A DNA stretch of 64,000 nucleotides from Salinisphaera sp049568105 (GCF_049568105.1 NZ_CP145335.1:3100001-3164000); one strand, 5' to 3'; shown: positions 1 through 9,017, counted from the stretch's first letter. Program-made: numbers and translations. Notes: generated by a model not told the origin, from the sequence alone.

Positions 1-954
1 GAGCACATATTTCAGCCGGGCCCGGTCGCGATCGCTGCGATCACCGTTCATCAAAAACACTTTGAGTACGGCGTGCGCAACCGGCACGCATTCCTCGGGC
101 TTGAGCATCACGCCGGTATCGCGGGCAAAATCCTGATGCCCGGTAATGCCGCCCAGCCCCATGCGAAAATAGGGACGGCGTGGCAGCGGCCCGTCGGCCT
201 TGGGCAGCACCGCCGAAAAGCCGATGTCGTTGGTGCCTTCCAGGGCGCTGATCCGGCCGCCGCCATCAAAGGCAATATTGAATTTGCGCGGCAGGCCGTA
301 GAGCTCGCGGTGGTTGATGATGTGGTGATGCATCTGCCGCGCATACGGCGTGACATCGATGATTTCCTGCGGGTCGATACCGGCCAGCGGCGAACCTGTG
401 ATATTGCGGATATTGTCGCCGCCGGCACCGTTGTTGAGGATGCCGAGATCGGCCAGGCCCATCTTCACGTTGACGGGGTCGGCCGCGCCGATCTCGCGGA
501 TCTGTAGGTTGGCGCGGGTCGTGACATGGGTATAGCCGCCACCGTAGGTCTCGGCCAGATCGGCGACACCGCGAAACTGGTGGCTCGAGAAGATCCCGCT
601 TGGCATGCGCAGCCGGCACATATAGCTATCCTGATTGGGCGCGACATAGAACAGGCCGTTGCCCTTCATCAGGAACACGTCGTCGCCTTTTGGATATTCA
701 CCGCGGGCTGCGAGATCGCCCATATGGCTCCACATATCCAGCGGGTTCAGATCGGCCTTGGCCTGTTCCTGGCTGACCAGTTCGCCACCGGCCGCCTCGG
801 CCCGGATCCGCGCCTGGGCATGCCAGTCGTCGGGGCGCAGATGCTTGGACCCCGTCAGCCCGGTCATGCCCGGCACGCCGCGGGCGATATGCAGCCCGGC
901 TGTCACACCCTTCAAATAGCGCTGCTGTTCTTCGTTAAAGCTTTTGTCAGTCAT
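1..954 (-). CDS. nirA: Ferredoxin-type nitrite reductase, NirA family (3' end beyond window)
   Basis: The frame is open for 318 residues from an ATG at 954 to the window edge, so only the N-terminal half is present. The segment THVTTRANLQIREI and the following GDNIRNITGSPLAGID stretch are typical of the ferredoxin-like and first siroheme-domain regions of NirA-type nitrite/sulfite reductases. Such enzymes reduce nitrite to ammonium in the cytoplasm with siroheme and a [4Fe-4S] cluster. The cysteines that bind the cluster would lie in the missing half. The start is supported by GGAG six bases upstream. It is the last visible gene of the nitrate-assimilation operon, 218 bp after nasA. A sulfite reductase is the main alternative, but context favours nitrite. 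Confidence 0.9.
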   Translation of the reverse strand, partial: MTDKSFNEEQQRYLKGVTAGLHIARGVPGMTGLTGSKHLRPDDWHAQARIRAEAAGGELVSQEQAKADLNPLDMWSHMGDLAARGEYPKGDDVFLMKGNGLFYVAPNQDSYMCRLRMPSGIFSSHQFRGVADLAETYGGGYTHVTTRANLQIREIGAADPVNVKMGLADLGILNNGAGGDNIRNITGSPLAGIDPQEIIDVTPYARQMHHHIINHRELYGLPRKFNIAFDGGGRISALEGTNDIGFSAVLPKADGPLPRRPYFRMGLGGITGHQDFARDTGVMLKPEECVPVAHAVLKVFLMNGDRSDRDRARLKYVL

Positions 955-1172
955 GGCGTACTCCGAGCTTTCGGATCACGAGTCGTGTGCTTTGAAAACT
1001 GTCCGCAGATCGGCGCCGATGCACGCCGGTCGAAAACGCTTCGCGGGCGACTCGATCGCTGGCGATAGCGTTCGCTTCTCGCGCCCCCGTTTTGGGGCTG
1101 GGACACAGGCGTTGCCGAAAAACCAATGTTTGCCTGTCTTTGCATCTGCCTCGATCTGCGGATAAATGGCAT

Positions 1173-3845
1173 TTAATCTTCTCTAGCCTCGGCTAATAGC
1201 TCCGCGATCTCCGGCTTGCAGGAGCCGCAGTTGGTGCCAGCCTCCAGTGCGGCGCCTACGGCTTCGACGGAATCCAGCCCGTCGTTTTGAATCGCCCGGA
1301 GAATCGTCTTACGGCCAACGCCAAAGCAGGAACAGACCTGAGCGCCGGTATCCGCGCTGGCATCGGCCGGACGGCCCGCCAAGACTGCGGCCCGCTCGGT
1401 TTCGAGCATCGGCTGGCCAGTGAACAGGCTGGCCAGCCAGGCCCGCTCGGGCAGCGCCGGAGACGGCGCCACGAAGATCACCGCCTCCAGATGGCCGGCA
1501 TCGACGTGGGCAGCACGATAGTGGCCCGCGGCCGGATCGGCGGCCTCCAGCCAATCTACGTCGCGACCGGCCACGCCGAGCCATTGCTTGGTGGTTGTCG
1601 CCCAGTCGGCCGGTATCTCTTGGCCGGCGATCTCGTAGCGCACGAAACGCTGACCGGGCACTTTGGTCCAGTAATCGAGCCCGGCCAATGCGCGCGGCCT
1701 CAGTGGCCGAGCCACATAGATAAAGCCATACCAGGCCGCCGCGAATGGCGCGATCGCCGCCGGTGTGTGCTTGAACTCGGGTTCACCCGAGATCGGGCAG
1801 ACCGCGGGATTGGCGACTGCGCCGATGCGTGCCGAGGCCGCGAACTGATCATTCCAGTGCATCGGCGCAAACAGGCACCCCGGGCGCTGCCGATCGGTGA
1901 CGACCACGCGCAGTAGGGCCTCGCCCCAGGCACTGCGGATGGTGGCCAGCTGACCGTTCACCAGCTCCTGTTCGGCGGCGTCGGCGGGATGCACTTCGAC
2001 GAACGGCTCCGGAATGTGTGCTGCCAGCCGCTCGGATTTCGCCGTGCGCGTCATGGTATGCCAGTGATCTCGAACCCGGCCGGTATTGAGCGCTAGCGGA
2101 TAGGTCGCCGTCGTCGGCTCGGCCGGGCCGCGCGGCGTGACCGCGGTCAGATGCGCCCGGCCATCGGCCGTCGGATACACCCCGTCGGCGAACAGCCGAT
2201 CCACGACCGACGCCGTCGGCATGGCCCCGGCCGCGCGTAGCGGCGTGCGCGTTGGCACCGGCCAGCGGGTCGGAACGAGATCGTCGTAGTCGGTCTCCGA
2301 CAGATTCGCGAAACCGCCTAGATCCAGCACGCGCTGGCCGTCGTTTTCATAAGCGGTGAGTGCGGCGTGCTCGCGAAAGATAGCCGCCGGCCCGGCGTAG
2401 TCGAAGGGCTGGGCGAAGCCCATTCGAGCCGCTACATCGCAGATAATCGCCCAGTCGGCCCGGGCCTGGCCCGGCATCGGCAGAAACGCCCGCTGGCGGG
2501 AGATAATGCGCTCGGAGTTGGTCACGGTGCCGGTCTTCTCGGCCCAGGCGGCCGCCGGCAGGATCACGTCGGCATAGTCTGCCGTATCGGTATGCCGCAT
2601 GACCTCCGAGACCACCACCAGCGGACATTGCTCGAGCGCGCGTTTGGCACGATCGGCATCCGGCAGGCTGACCAGCGGATTGGTCGCCATGATCCATACT
2701 GCCTTGATGCGTCCGGCCTCGATCGCCTCGAACAGCTCGACCGCCTTCAAGCCGGGCTCACGAGCGATGGTCGGCGAATCCCAGAAGCGCTGGACAGTAT
2801 CAGCGTGCTCGAAGCCCATATGGGCGGCCAGCGTGCTGGCCAGACCGCCGACCTCGCGCCCACCCATGGCATTCGGCTGGCCGGTGATTGAAAACGGGGT
2901 CGCACCCGGCTTGCCGATTCGATCGGTGATCAGATGACAGTTGACGATGGCGTTCACCTTGTCGGTGCCCGCCGAGGACTGATTCACCCCCTGCGAGAAC
3001 ACCGTGACCGTACGCTCGGTGGCTGCGAACCACTCGTAGAAGTGCGCCAGATCGGCTTCGGCCACGCCGGTCGCCTCGGCGATCTCGGCCAGAGCGCTAT
3101 CGGCACCGGCGGCCTTGAGCGCTTCGGCCGTACCCGGCAGATCGCTCGTAAAGCCTTGCTCCGCCAGATGGGCCAGCAGGCCGTTGAACAAGGCTACATC
3201 GGCGCCCGGCGCGATCGGCAGATGCAGGTCGGCGCCATCGGCGGTGGCCGTGCGCCGCGGGTCGATCACGACCAGCTTCTTGTTCGGGTCGGCTTCCTGG
3301 GCGGCGACGATGCGCTGATAGACCACCGGATGACACCAGGCAGTATTCGAGCCGACCAGCACGACCAGATCAGCCGTTTCCAGATCGTCATAGCAGCCCG
3401 GCACCACATCCTCGCCGAAGGCCCGTTTATGGCCGGCCACCGCGGACGACATGCACAGCCGCGAATTGGTATCGATATTCGCCGAGCCGATATAGCCCTT
3501 CATCAGCTTGTTGGCGACGTAATAATCCTCGGTCAGCAGCTGGCCGGAGACATAGAAGGCAACCGCGTCGGGCCCGTGTTCGGCGATCGCCTCGCCAAAG
3601 CCGGTCGCCACGCGATCCAGCGCGGTCTCCCAGTCGGCTCGGACGCCATCGACCATCGGATACAGCAGCCGCCCGCCGAGATCGACGGTATCGGCGAGAG
3701 CCGTGCCCTTCGAGCAGAGACTACCCTTGTTGGATGGATGCGCCCCGTCGCCGGCAACCGATACGTGTTTCGTCTCATCGACCGTGGCCGCGACACCGCA
3801 GCCGACGCCGCAGTAGGGGCAAGTGGTTCGCGTTGTCGCACTCAT
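1173..3845 (-). CDS. nasA: Assimilatory nitrate reductase, molybdopterin catalytic subunit
   Basis: This 890-residue molybdopterin oxidoreductase reduces nitrate to nitrite in the cytoplasm. The N-terminus carries the [4Fe-4S] motif CPYCGVGCG with a fourth cysteine in GSLCSKG. The Mo-bisMGD catalytic body and the dinucleotide-binding C-terminal domain follow (about residues 550-700). The last 55 residues hold a BFD-like [2Fe-2S] domain with CSCFGVG and TNCGSCKPEI cysteines, as in many NasA proteins. No signal peptide is present, which fits assimilation rather than the periplasmic Nap system. The start overlaps the end of the upstream flavoprotein gene by ATGA, indicating translational coupling. 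Confidence 0.95.
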   Translation of the reverse strand: MSATTRTTCPYCGVGCGVAATVDETKHVSVAGDGAHPSNKGSLCSKGTALADTVDLGGRLLYPMVDGVRADWETALDRVATGFGEAIAEHGPDAVAFYVSGQLLTEDYYVANKLMKGYIGSANIDTNSRLCMSSAVAGHKRAFGEDVVPGCYDDLETADLVVLVGSNTAWCHPVVYQRIVAAQEADPNKKLVVIDPRRTATADGADLHLPIAPGADVALFNGLLAHLAEQGFTSDLPGTAEALKAAGADSALAEIAEATGVAEADLAHFYEWFAATERTVTVFSQGVNQSSAGTDKVNAIVNCHLITDRIGKPGATPFSITGQPNAMGGREVGGLASTLAAHMGFEHADTVQRFWDSPTIAREPGLKAVELFEAIEAGRIKAVWIMATNPLVSLPDADRAKRALEQCPLVVVSEVMRHTDTADYADVILPAAAWAEKTGTVTNSERIISRQRAFLPMPGQARADWAIICDVAARMGFAQPFDYAGPAAIFREHAALTAYENDGQRVLDLGGFANLSETDYDDLVPTRWPVPTRTPLRAAGAMPTASVVDRLFADGVYPTADGRAHLTAVTPRGPAEPTTATYPLALNTGRVRDHWHTMTRTAKSERLAAHIPEPFVEVHPADAAEQELVNGQLATIRSAWGEALLRVVVTDRQRPGCLFAPMHWNDQFAASARIGAVANPAVCPISGEPEFKHTPAAIAPFAAAWYGFIYVARPLRPRALAGLDYWTKVPGQRFVRYEIAGQEIPADWATTTKQWLGVAGRDVDWLEAADPAAGHYRAAHVDAGHLEAVIFVAPSPALPERAWLASLFTGQPMLETERAAVLAGRPADASADTGAQVCSCFGVGRKTILRAIQNDGLDSVEAVGAALEAGTNCGSCKPEIAELLAEARED

Positions 3846-5149
3846 GCTGCGGCCTCCTGCGATCTGCCCTGCGCACCGGCCTCGACGAAGGCCCGGCCGA
3901 ACAGCAGCCGGTCGCGAAACGCCGAAACATCGGTGCCGGCCTGTAGGTGTTTGAAATACCAGGCGCCGTCTCGGGTATCGCCATACAACACGAGGCCGGC
4001 GATGCGGTTATTTCGTAGCACGATGCGTTTATAGACACCACGCCGGATATCGGTGAACGTCAGGGCCTCAGTATCCTCGGCGTCAGCGAAATCGCCGGCC
4101 GAATACATATCGATACCGGTGACCTTGAGCTGGGTCGCGGTGACCGAGCCGCCGTACTGGGTATGGCCCCGCCAGGCCAGATGATTGGCACAGACCCGGG
4201 CCTGATCCCAGAGCGGCGCGACCAGTCCGTAGACCGCGCCGCGGTGCTCGACACACTCGCCGACCGCATAGATGCGCGGGTCATAGCTCTGCATGGTGTC
4301 GTTGACCACGATGCCGCGATCGCAATACAGCCCGGCTGCCTTGGCCAGATCGATGTTGGGCCGAATGCCCACGGCCATCACCACCAGATCGGCGTCCAGG
4401 GTGGAATCGTCGGCGTCCTTAAAGCGCAGACCGGTGACCCGGCCGTTCTCGTCGCCGGTGATGGCCGCCGTCTCGGCGCCCATTCTGAACGACAAACCGC
4501 GCTGGGCCAGCGAATGCTGCAGCAGCTGGGCGGCGGTCGGGTCGAGTTGCCGCTCCATGAGCTGGCTCATCAGATGGACGATGGTCACGTCCATGCCGCG
4601 CCGATGCAGACCATAGGCCGCTTCCAGGCCAAGCAGGCCGCCACCGATCACGACCGCCCTGCCGCCATTCGCCGAGGCCTCGACCATCCGATCCACGTCG
4701 CCGATTTCGCGAAAGCTGATTACCCCGTCGAGATCATGCCCCGGCACCGGGATAATGAAGGGGCGCGAGCCGGTCGCCAGTACCAGCCGGTCGTAGCCGA
4801 CCTCGCGACCACTATCGGAGATGACCATGCGCCGGCGCCGATCAATATCGGCCACGGCCTCACCGGTATACAGCGTGATACCGCGCTCGGCGTACCAGTC
4901 GCGATCATGGGTCTGGATCTCTTCGAATGCTTTGTCGCCGGCCAGTACCGGCGACAGCATGATCCGGTTGTAGCTGGCATGCGGTTCGGCGCCGAACACC
5001 GTGATGTTGTAGCGCTCGGGCGCGACCTCCAGCAGTTCCTCAATCACCCGTAGGCCGGCCATGCCGTTGCCGATGACCACCAAGTCCAGCTTCGGCAGCC
5101 CCGGATGATCCATGGCGGCCCAGCCCCGCACGGCGCGATAGCCCGGCAT
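3842..5149 (-). CDS. FAD/NAD(P)H oxidoreductase, NasB/NasC-like electron donor to nitrate reductase
   Basis: 435 residues with an N-terminal FAD-binding Rossmann motif (VVIGNGMAGLRV, about residue 23) and a second NAD(P)-binding motif (VVIGGGLLGLEAAYGL, about residue 160). It resembles the flavoprotein half of NirB and the NasB/NasC electron-transfer subunits, which pass electrons from NAD(P)H to nitrate or nitrite reductase. There is no siroheme domain, so it is not a complete NirB. It sits directly upstream of nasA with a 4-bp overlap, so electron delivery to NasA is the natural role. An internal Met at residue 13 is an alternative start. That these subunits pair is inferred from position. 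Confidence 0.85.
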   Translation of the reverse strand: MPGYRAVRGWAAMDHPGLPKLDLVVIGNGMAGLRVIEELLEVAPERYNITVFGAEPHASYNRIMLSPVLAGDKAFEEIQTHDRDWYAERGITLYTGEAVADIDRRRRMVISDSGREVGYDRLVLATGSRPFIIPVPGHDLDGVISFREIGDVDRMVEASANGGRAVVIGGGLLGLEAAYGLHRRGMDVTIVHLMSQLMERQLDPTAAQLLQHSLAQRGLSFRMGAETAAITGDENGRVTGLRFKDADDSTLDADLVVMAVGIRPNIDLAKAAGLYCDRGIVVNDTMQSYDPRIYAVGECVEHRGAVYGLVAPLWDQARVCANHLAWRGHTQYGGSVTATQLKVTGIDMYSAGDFADAEDTEALTFTDIRRGVYKRIVLRNNRIAGLVLYGDTRDGAWYFKHLQAGTDVSAFRDRLLFGRAFVEAGAQGRSQEAAA

Positions 5150-5151
5150 GG

Positions 5152-5304
5152 CTATTTACCCGGGAACCCGCCCAGGCCGGCAAACGCCATGTACAGCGAA
5201 TAGCCGCAGACACAGATGGCGATGCCCATCTCGGCGAACAGTACGCCGACGCCGTATTTGTACCAGCTGTCCGGCTGGCTCTTGTGCTTGGCCTGATTTG
5301 CCAT
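5152..5304 (-). CDS. 50-residue single-span membrane protein in the nas operon
   Basis: A small gene between the nitrate transporter and the flavoprotein gene. The start at 5304 is chosen because CAGGAG lies directly upstream at good spacing; a longer reading from 5370 has no such site. The product has a charged N-terminus (MANQAKHKSQ), one hydrophobic helix of about 20 residues (GVLFAEMGIAICVCGYSLYM) and a short glycine-rich tail. The stop is two bases from the next start, so the gene belongs to the operon. I do not recognise a family. A membrane anchor or modulator for the transporter or the reductase is possible, but only by position. Confidence 0.7.
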   Translation of the reverse strand: MANQAKHKSQPDSWYKYGVGVLFAEMGIAICVCGYSLYMAFAGLGGFPGK

Positions 5305-5503
5305 TGTTAGCTCCTGATCGTTTTCGAGACTCGAAACCAAGGTGTTTTGATCCATTCCATCGATGGACACGGCTTAGAGATCGGTAATAAATGGGTTTAA
5401 AGCTCGGCCTTCGCTGCCTGCTTTGACCCGATACCTTTGTCGGCGCAACTCGATACCCATCGGTACCCACCGGCGTTCATCTGCACATTCATATGTCGGT
5501 CGG

Positions 5504-6808
5504 TCACTCCGAAGCAGGCTTGAAATCGCCGATACCGTGCTCCGCTGGGCTGCGCTCGTAGCGCGCCGCCCAGAAGAAGAACAGCACGAACGGCACGAAC
5601 AAAAAGATCGCGGTATAGGCATAGCCCATATGGATATTCGCCCCGCCGGAAAAGATCAGCGGATAAACGATGCCGCCGGTACAGGACACACCGCCGATGA
5701 AGCCGGCAGCCACACCGGGCCGCTTGGGAAACAGCAACGGGACCAACGCGAAAGTGCCGCCGGTGCCGAAGCTGATGAACAGCCCCAGCGCCACTAGGGC
5801 GATGATCGAGCCCGGCAGGAAGCCGGCCAGGCCAGCAAGGGTCAGTGCCAGCATGGCGAGTACGATCAATATCAGCGCAATGCCGAGCCAGTGCAGGCGC
5901 GGCGCATAGGGCAGCGTCTTGGCCACGATCGGCAGCGGCGTCCAACCACGGCGCTGGAAGGTATCCGACATGAAGCCGGCAAACGGGCGAAACAGCGAGG
6001 CCATGAACGACTGCACTGCCGCGAAGGTGCCGGCTGCGACCTGCACGCCGGCTACCGAGGAAAAACCGAGGGCCACGATCGCGTTGTGAAAGCCGCTGGA
6101 GAAATAACCCGGCAGCCAGGCGTTCATCGCGATCTCGAGGCCGAAGGACATGGCATAGGCCAGCATCAACGCGATCGCGATATAGCGGCTCCAGACAAAC
6201 ACGGTGCCCTTGATATCGCCGGCCTCGGCCGAGGCACTGGCCCGGGTTTCATGATCGCGGGCGGCTTCGCCGCGCAGCAGATACCAGACCGCCAGGCCAA
6301 GCGCGACCACGCCGAGCAGAATGAAAGCCAGCTGATAGTTCACGCCGAAAATCCGGGGCAGCAACAAGGCGCCGACCCCGGCGCCGACATTGCCGGTACC
6401 GGCATACAGCCCTTCGGCGGTGCCGATTTCATCGTCGTCGAACCACTGGGCGACATGCTGGATGCCGACCACGAACGACACCCCAGCGATGGCTACGATC
6501 ACCCGCTCGATGAACAGCAGTTCGTAGTTGGTCGTAAAACCGGAGGCGATCGAGACCAGCCCGCAGACTGCCAGAATAGTGGCAAAGGTCTTCGGCGCGC
6601 CGAAGCGATCTGCCGCCCAGCCGGCGATGATCCGCCCGATCGGCGCCATCCAGAGTGCCGAACTGGCCAGCAGGCCGAGCGCGGCCACCGACAGTCCGAA
6701 ATGCTCGGCGATGCTCGGCGAGAAAGCCGCCGTCGAAAACCACATCAAAAAGCACCAGAAAAAGCCGACGGTGGCAATGACGAGCTGCTCCACCTTGTGT
6801 GTTGTCAC
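5504..6808 (-). CDS. narK: Nitrate/nitrite transporter, NarK-type major facilitator
   Basis: 434 residues with about twelve hydrophobic segments. The N-terminal part (FFWCFLMWFSTAAFSPSI) and the conserved APIGRIIAGWAADRFGAPKT and GTGNVGAGVGALLLP stretches match the nitrate-nitrite porter branch of the MFS. The second glycine-rich signature appears as GFIGGVSCTGGIVYPLIF. In this operon it would import nitrate for assimilation. Its start overlaps the nasS stop by ATGA (6805-6808), so the two are translationally coupled. A 200-bp stretch follows before the small membrane-protein gene and shows no clear terminator. Confidence 0.9.
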   Translation of the reverse strand: MTTHKVEQLVIATVGFFWCFLMWFSTAAFSPSIAEHFGLSVAALGLLASSALWMAPIGRIIAGWAADRFGAPKTFATILAVCGLVSIASGFTTNYELLFIERVIVAIAGVSFVVGIQHVAQWFDDDEIGTAEGLYAGTGNVGAGVGALLLPRIFGVNYQLAFILLGVVALGLAVWYLLRGEAARDHETRASASAEAGDIKGTVFVWSRYIAIALMLAYAMSFGLEIAMNAWLPGYFSSGFHNAIVALGFSSVAGVQVAAGTFAAVQSFMASLFRPFAGFMSDTFQRRGWTPLPIVAKTLPYAPRLHWLGIALILIVLAMLALTLAGLAGFLPGSIIALVALGLFISFGTGGTFALVPLLFPKRPGVAAGFIGGVSCTGGIVYPLIFSGGANIHMGYAYTAIFLFVPFVLFFFWAARYERSPAEHGIGDFKPASE

Positions 6809-8091
6809 GACAGATCTCCTTGCACGGCATTCAAAACAGATTGCGGTCGGCTATGCGCGACCGGCGCAGCCACCTCGGGATCGAAACGGCCGCCATCGAA
6901 AAAACGATCCGGGCCGAGCGTGATGCCCTGGCCGAAGGCCGCGGCATCCGACCAACACCTCGCATGCTCGCCTTCGATTTTGTAGTCGGCAGCCGGCGCG
7001 GACCGGCCGAGCTCGACACAAACTTCGCGATAGATATCCGGCCGATAGACGGCCTCGGCGACCTCGACGGCGTCAGTCGCCGGATGCAACTGCCCCCAGC
7101 GCTGCATCTGGCGGACGAACCAGAGCGCATGCGACCGCCAAGGGAAGCCGCTGTGGTAGCGCGAGAACACCAGGTGATCGGGGTGATCCTCGACCGGGCC
7201 GTCGGGATGCCGGGCGATGCGTCCGTCATAGACCGCCGCCAAGCGCTCCGGATCGCAGTCCACGTATTCCGACTGGGCTACGAACGCCGCGATCCGCTCG
7301 CGATTGTCCGGCTCATCGAGCCAGTCACAGGCCCGGATCAGAGCCCGAATCAGGGCCCGATGGGTCTTCGGGTAGGCTTCGGCCCAGTCGCGCGCCACGC
7401 CCAGCACTTTTTCCGGGGCGTTGTTCCAGATTTCATAGCCGGTCGCCGGGACATGACCGAGCCCCTCGGCCACAGCATGCTCGCTCCAGGGCGCGCCTAC
7501 GCAGTAGCCGGCAATGCGATGCGCCCGCAGATTGGCCAGCATGCGCGCCGGCGGCACCACGATCAGGCGTACGTCGCGATCCGGGTCGATGCCGGCCGCA
7601 GCCAGCCAGTAGCGCAGCTGGTAGTTGTGCGAGGACACTGGATGGACCATGGCAAAGGTCAGCGGCGCCAGCCCGGCCGCGCGGTCTTCGGCGATCACCG
7701 TGCGCAGCGCATCGGCGCGGGCCGGCCGGGCGTCGATCACCCCCGGATCGATCGCTCGCATGCGCTGCCAGACTTCGTTGGACAGACAGATCGAATTGCC
7801 GTTGGCGCCCAGCGATAGCGCGGTGACCATTGGCGTCGGCGGCATGCCATAGCCGAGCGTAGCCGCCAACGGCAGCCCGGCCAGCATTTGGGCCCCGTCT
7901 AGCCGGCCGATCGCGACGTTGTCGCGGATCGCTGCCCAGGAGCCCTGGCGTTCGAGCCGCACATCCAGACCCTGCTCAGCGAAAAACCCTAGCTCTCGTG
8001 CCGCAACCAGTGGCACACAGTCGGCTAGTGCGATAAAGCCGAGCTTCAACCGAGGTTTTTCGATAGTCGATTGGTCTGCCCTGTTATCCAT
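6805..8091 (-). CDS. nasS: NasS-like cytoplasmic nitrate-sensing protein (NrtA family)
   Basis: 428 residues of the NrtA/CmpA periplasmic-binding-protein fold (KLGFIALADCVPLVAARELG at the N-terminus), but with no signal peptide or lipobox. That is the hallmark of NasS, which binds nitrate in the cytoplasm and holds the antiterminator NasT inactive when nitrate is absent. nasT lies 360 bp upstream, with the leader RNA between them, so nasS is the first gene of the operon whose read-through it controls. A soluble nitrate ABC-transporter component is the alternative, but no permease or ATPase gene for one is nearby. Confidence 0.85.
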   Translation of the reverse strand: MDNRADQSTIEKPRLKLGFIALADCVPLVAARELGFFAEQGLDVRLERQGSWAAIRDNVAIGRLDGAQMLAGLPLAATLGYGMPPTPMVTALSLGANGNSICLSNEVWQRMRAIDPGVIDARPARADALRTVIAEDRAAGLAPLTFAMVHPVSSHNYQLRYWLAAAGIDPDRDVRLIVVPPARMLANLRAHRIAGYCVGAPWSEHAVAEGLGHVPATGYEIWNNAPEKVLGVARDWAEAYPKTHRALIRALIRACDWLDEPDNRERIAAFVAQSEYVDCDPERLAAVYDGRIARHPDGPVEDHPDHLVFSRYHSGFPWRSHALWFVRQMQRWGQLHPATDAVEVAEAVYRPDIYREVCVELGRSAPAADYKIEGEHARCWSDAAAFGQGITLGPDRFFDGGRFDPEVAAPVAHSRPQSVLNAVQGDLS

Positions 8092-8264
8092 TCATCCATC
8101 CCAGGCGCCGCCTGGACGGCGCGCATAAAAAAAGCCCGACCAGGCACGCACGGGTATGCACGTACCGGTCGGGCTTCGTTGCCCTATCGATCAAGATGTC
8201 TCGACGCCTCGCCCCAGAACCATGAACAGGCCGCCGTTGACCCGATCCAGAAGCGTTGCGTCTA
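8092..8264 (-). promoter_or_regulatory. Leader RNA of the nas operon with NasT/ANTAR two-hexaloop motif
   Basis: The leader runs from about 12 bases past the sigma-54 promoter to the nasS start. Read on the minus strand it contains hairpin P1 at 8244-8227 (CGGGTC, loop AACGGC, GGCCTG) and hairpin P2 at 8184-8171 (GGGC, loop AACGAA, GCCC). Both loops are six bases with A at position 1 and G at position 4, the signature bound by ANTAR-domain antiterminators. The 3' arm of P2 lies inside the 5' arm of the intrinsic terminator, so P2 and terminator exclude each other. The 42-nt linker between the hairpins is long for this motif. The transcription start is inferred. Confidence 0.8.
8127..8175 (-). 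terminator. Intrinsic terminator in the nas leader (attenuator)
   Basis: On the minus strand AGCCCGACC (8175-8167) pairs with GGTCGGGCT (8141-8133) and runs into seven T residues. It sits 35 bases before the nasS start, so without antitermination it would stop transcription of the whole nas operon. Confidence 0.9.
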
Positions 8265-8274
8265 GCTATAAGCC

Positions 8275-8290
8275 AGCAGAAACCGTGCCA
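8275..8290 (-). promoter_or_regulatory. Sigma-54 promoter for the nas operon
   Basis: The minus strand reads TGGCACGGTTTCTGCT, with GG at -24 and GC at -12 in correct spacing. It differs from TGGCACG-N4-TTGCW at one base. It lies just upstream of the leader RNA. Confidence 0.75.
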
Positions 8291-8389
8291 GAGCGACGCC
8301 AGGCTTTCGTATGACTCTGTTTAAAAGCATGAAAAAGGAATTAGCTCGTCGGTCATAGGGATTAAGCAATCCATCCGTCGCACTGCGAC

Positions 8390-8405
8390 GCACTTTAATG
8401 GTGCA
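8390..8405. promoter_or_regulatory. NtrC-like enhancer site
   Basis: GCAC-TTTAATG-GTGC, followed by A, has the GCAC-N7-GTGC form of NtrC sites. It lies about 100 bp upstream of the sigma-54 promoter, a normal enhancer distance. Only one clear copy is seen. Confidence 0.55.
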
Positions 8406-8450
8406 CCGCGATGACGCATGGCCGACCAGGCTTTGTGCTGGTGCAGCGCC

Positions 8451-9017
8451 CTACTCGGCGGCCTTGCTCATCATCTGGCGCGCGATTTCGGCGATCGGCT
8501 GGGCCCGATCCATCGCGGTTCGGCGCAGCTGCTTATACGCCGCGTCTTCGCTGAGCGCCTCGCTTTCCATAAGCAGGCATTTGGCACGGTGGATGACCTG
8601 GCGATCGGCCAGCGTCTCCCGGGTGGCCGCCAGCTCGGCGCGTAGATGTGCCACCTGCTGGGATTGTCGAACCGCTACGTCCACCAGCGATCGCACCAGC
8701 GCTGGTGACAGCCCTTCCATGACATAGGCCGAGATACCGGCGGCCGAGGCTTCGGCCATCAGCCGTCGATCATCCTGGGAGGACAGCATCAGCAACGGCT
8801 TGGGATAGGCTTGGCCGAGGGTAGCGACATCATCGAGCACGTCGCGCGAAGGCGAATCGGCGCCCACGATGATGGCATCCGGCGCCCAGCGTTCGACCGC
8901 GGCATAGAGATCATCGCGTTCGTTAACGACCGCCACGACTTCGAACCCAGCGTCTTCAATTACGGCACGCAACGTCGACAGGCGCGCCGAATGGCGATCC
9001 ACGAGGAGCACACGCAT
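8451..9017 (-). CDS. nasT: NasT-like ANTAR-domain response regulator (antiterminator)
   Basis: 188 residues from an ATG at 9017; a longer reading from TTG at 9062 adds 15 residues that do not fit the family. Residues 1-120 form a receiver domain (MRVLLVDRHSARLSTLRA). Residues 125-185 form an ANTAR RNA-binding domain (LADRQVIHRAKCLLMESEALSEDAAYKQLR). NasT binds paired hexaloop hairpins in nascent leader RNA and prevents termination; NasS counteracts it unless nitrate is bound. The matching RNA motif lies immediately downstream, before nasS. nasT is outside the attenuated unit, so it can be made before the operon is switched on. Confidence 0.92.
   Translation of the reverse strand: MRVLLVDRHSARLSTLRAVIEDAGFEVVAVVNERDDLYAAVERWAPDAIIVGADSPSRDVLDDVATLGQAYPKPLLMLSSQDDRRLMAEASAAGISAYVMEGLSPALVRSLVDVAVRQSQQVAHLRAELAATRETLADRQVIHRAKCLLMESEALSEDAAYKQLRRTAMDRAQPIAEIARQMMSKAAE

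Noticed and set aside
2934..4034. Long plus-strand frame opposite nasA and the flavoprotein gene
   Set aside because: It is antisense to two clear genes; its composition (His/Gln/Arg/Gly-rich) is that of a reversed GC-rich gene and no family is visible.
6805..8091. Periplasmic nitrate ABC-transporter binding protein
   Set aside because: No signal peptide or lipobox and no cognate permease/ATPase; nasT and the ANTAR leader next to it favour NasS.
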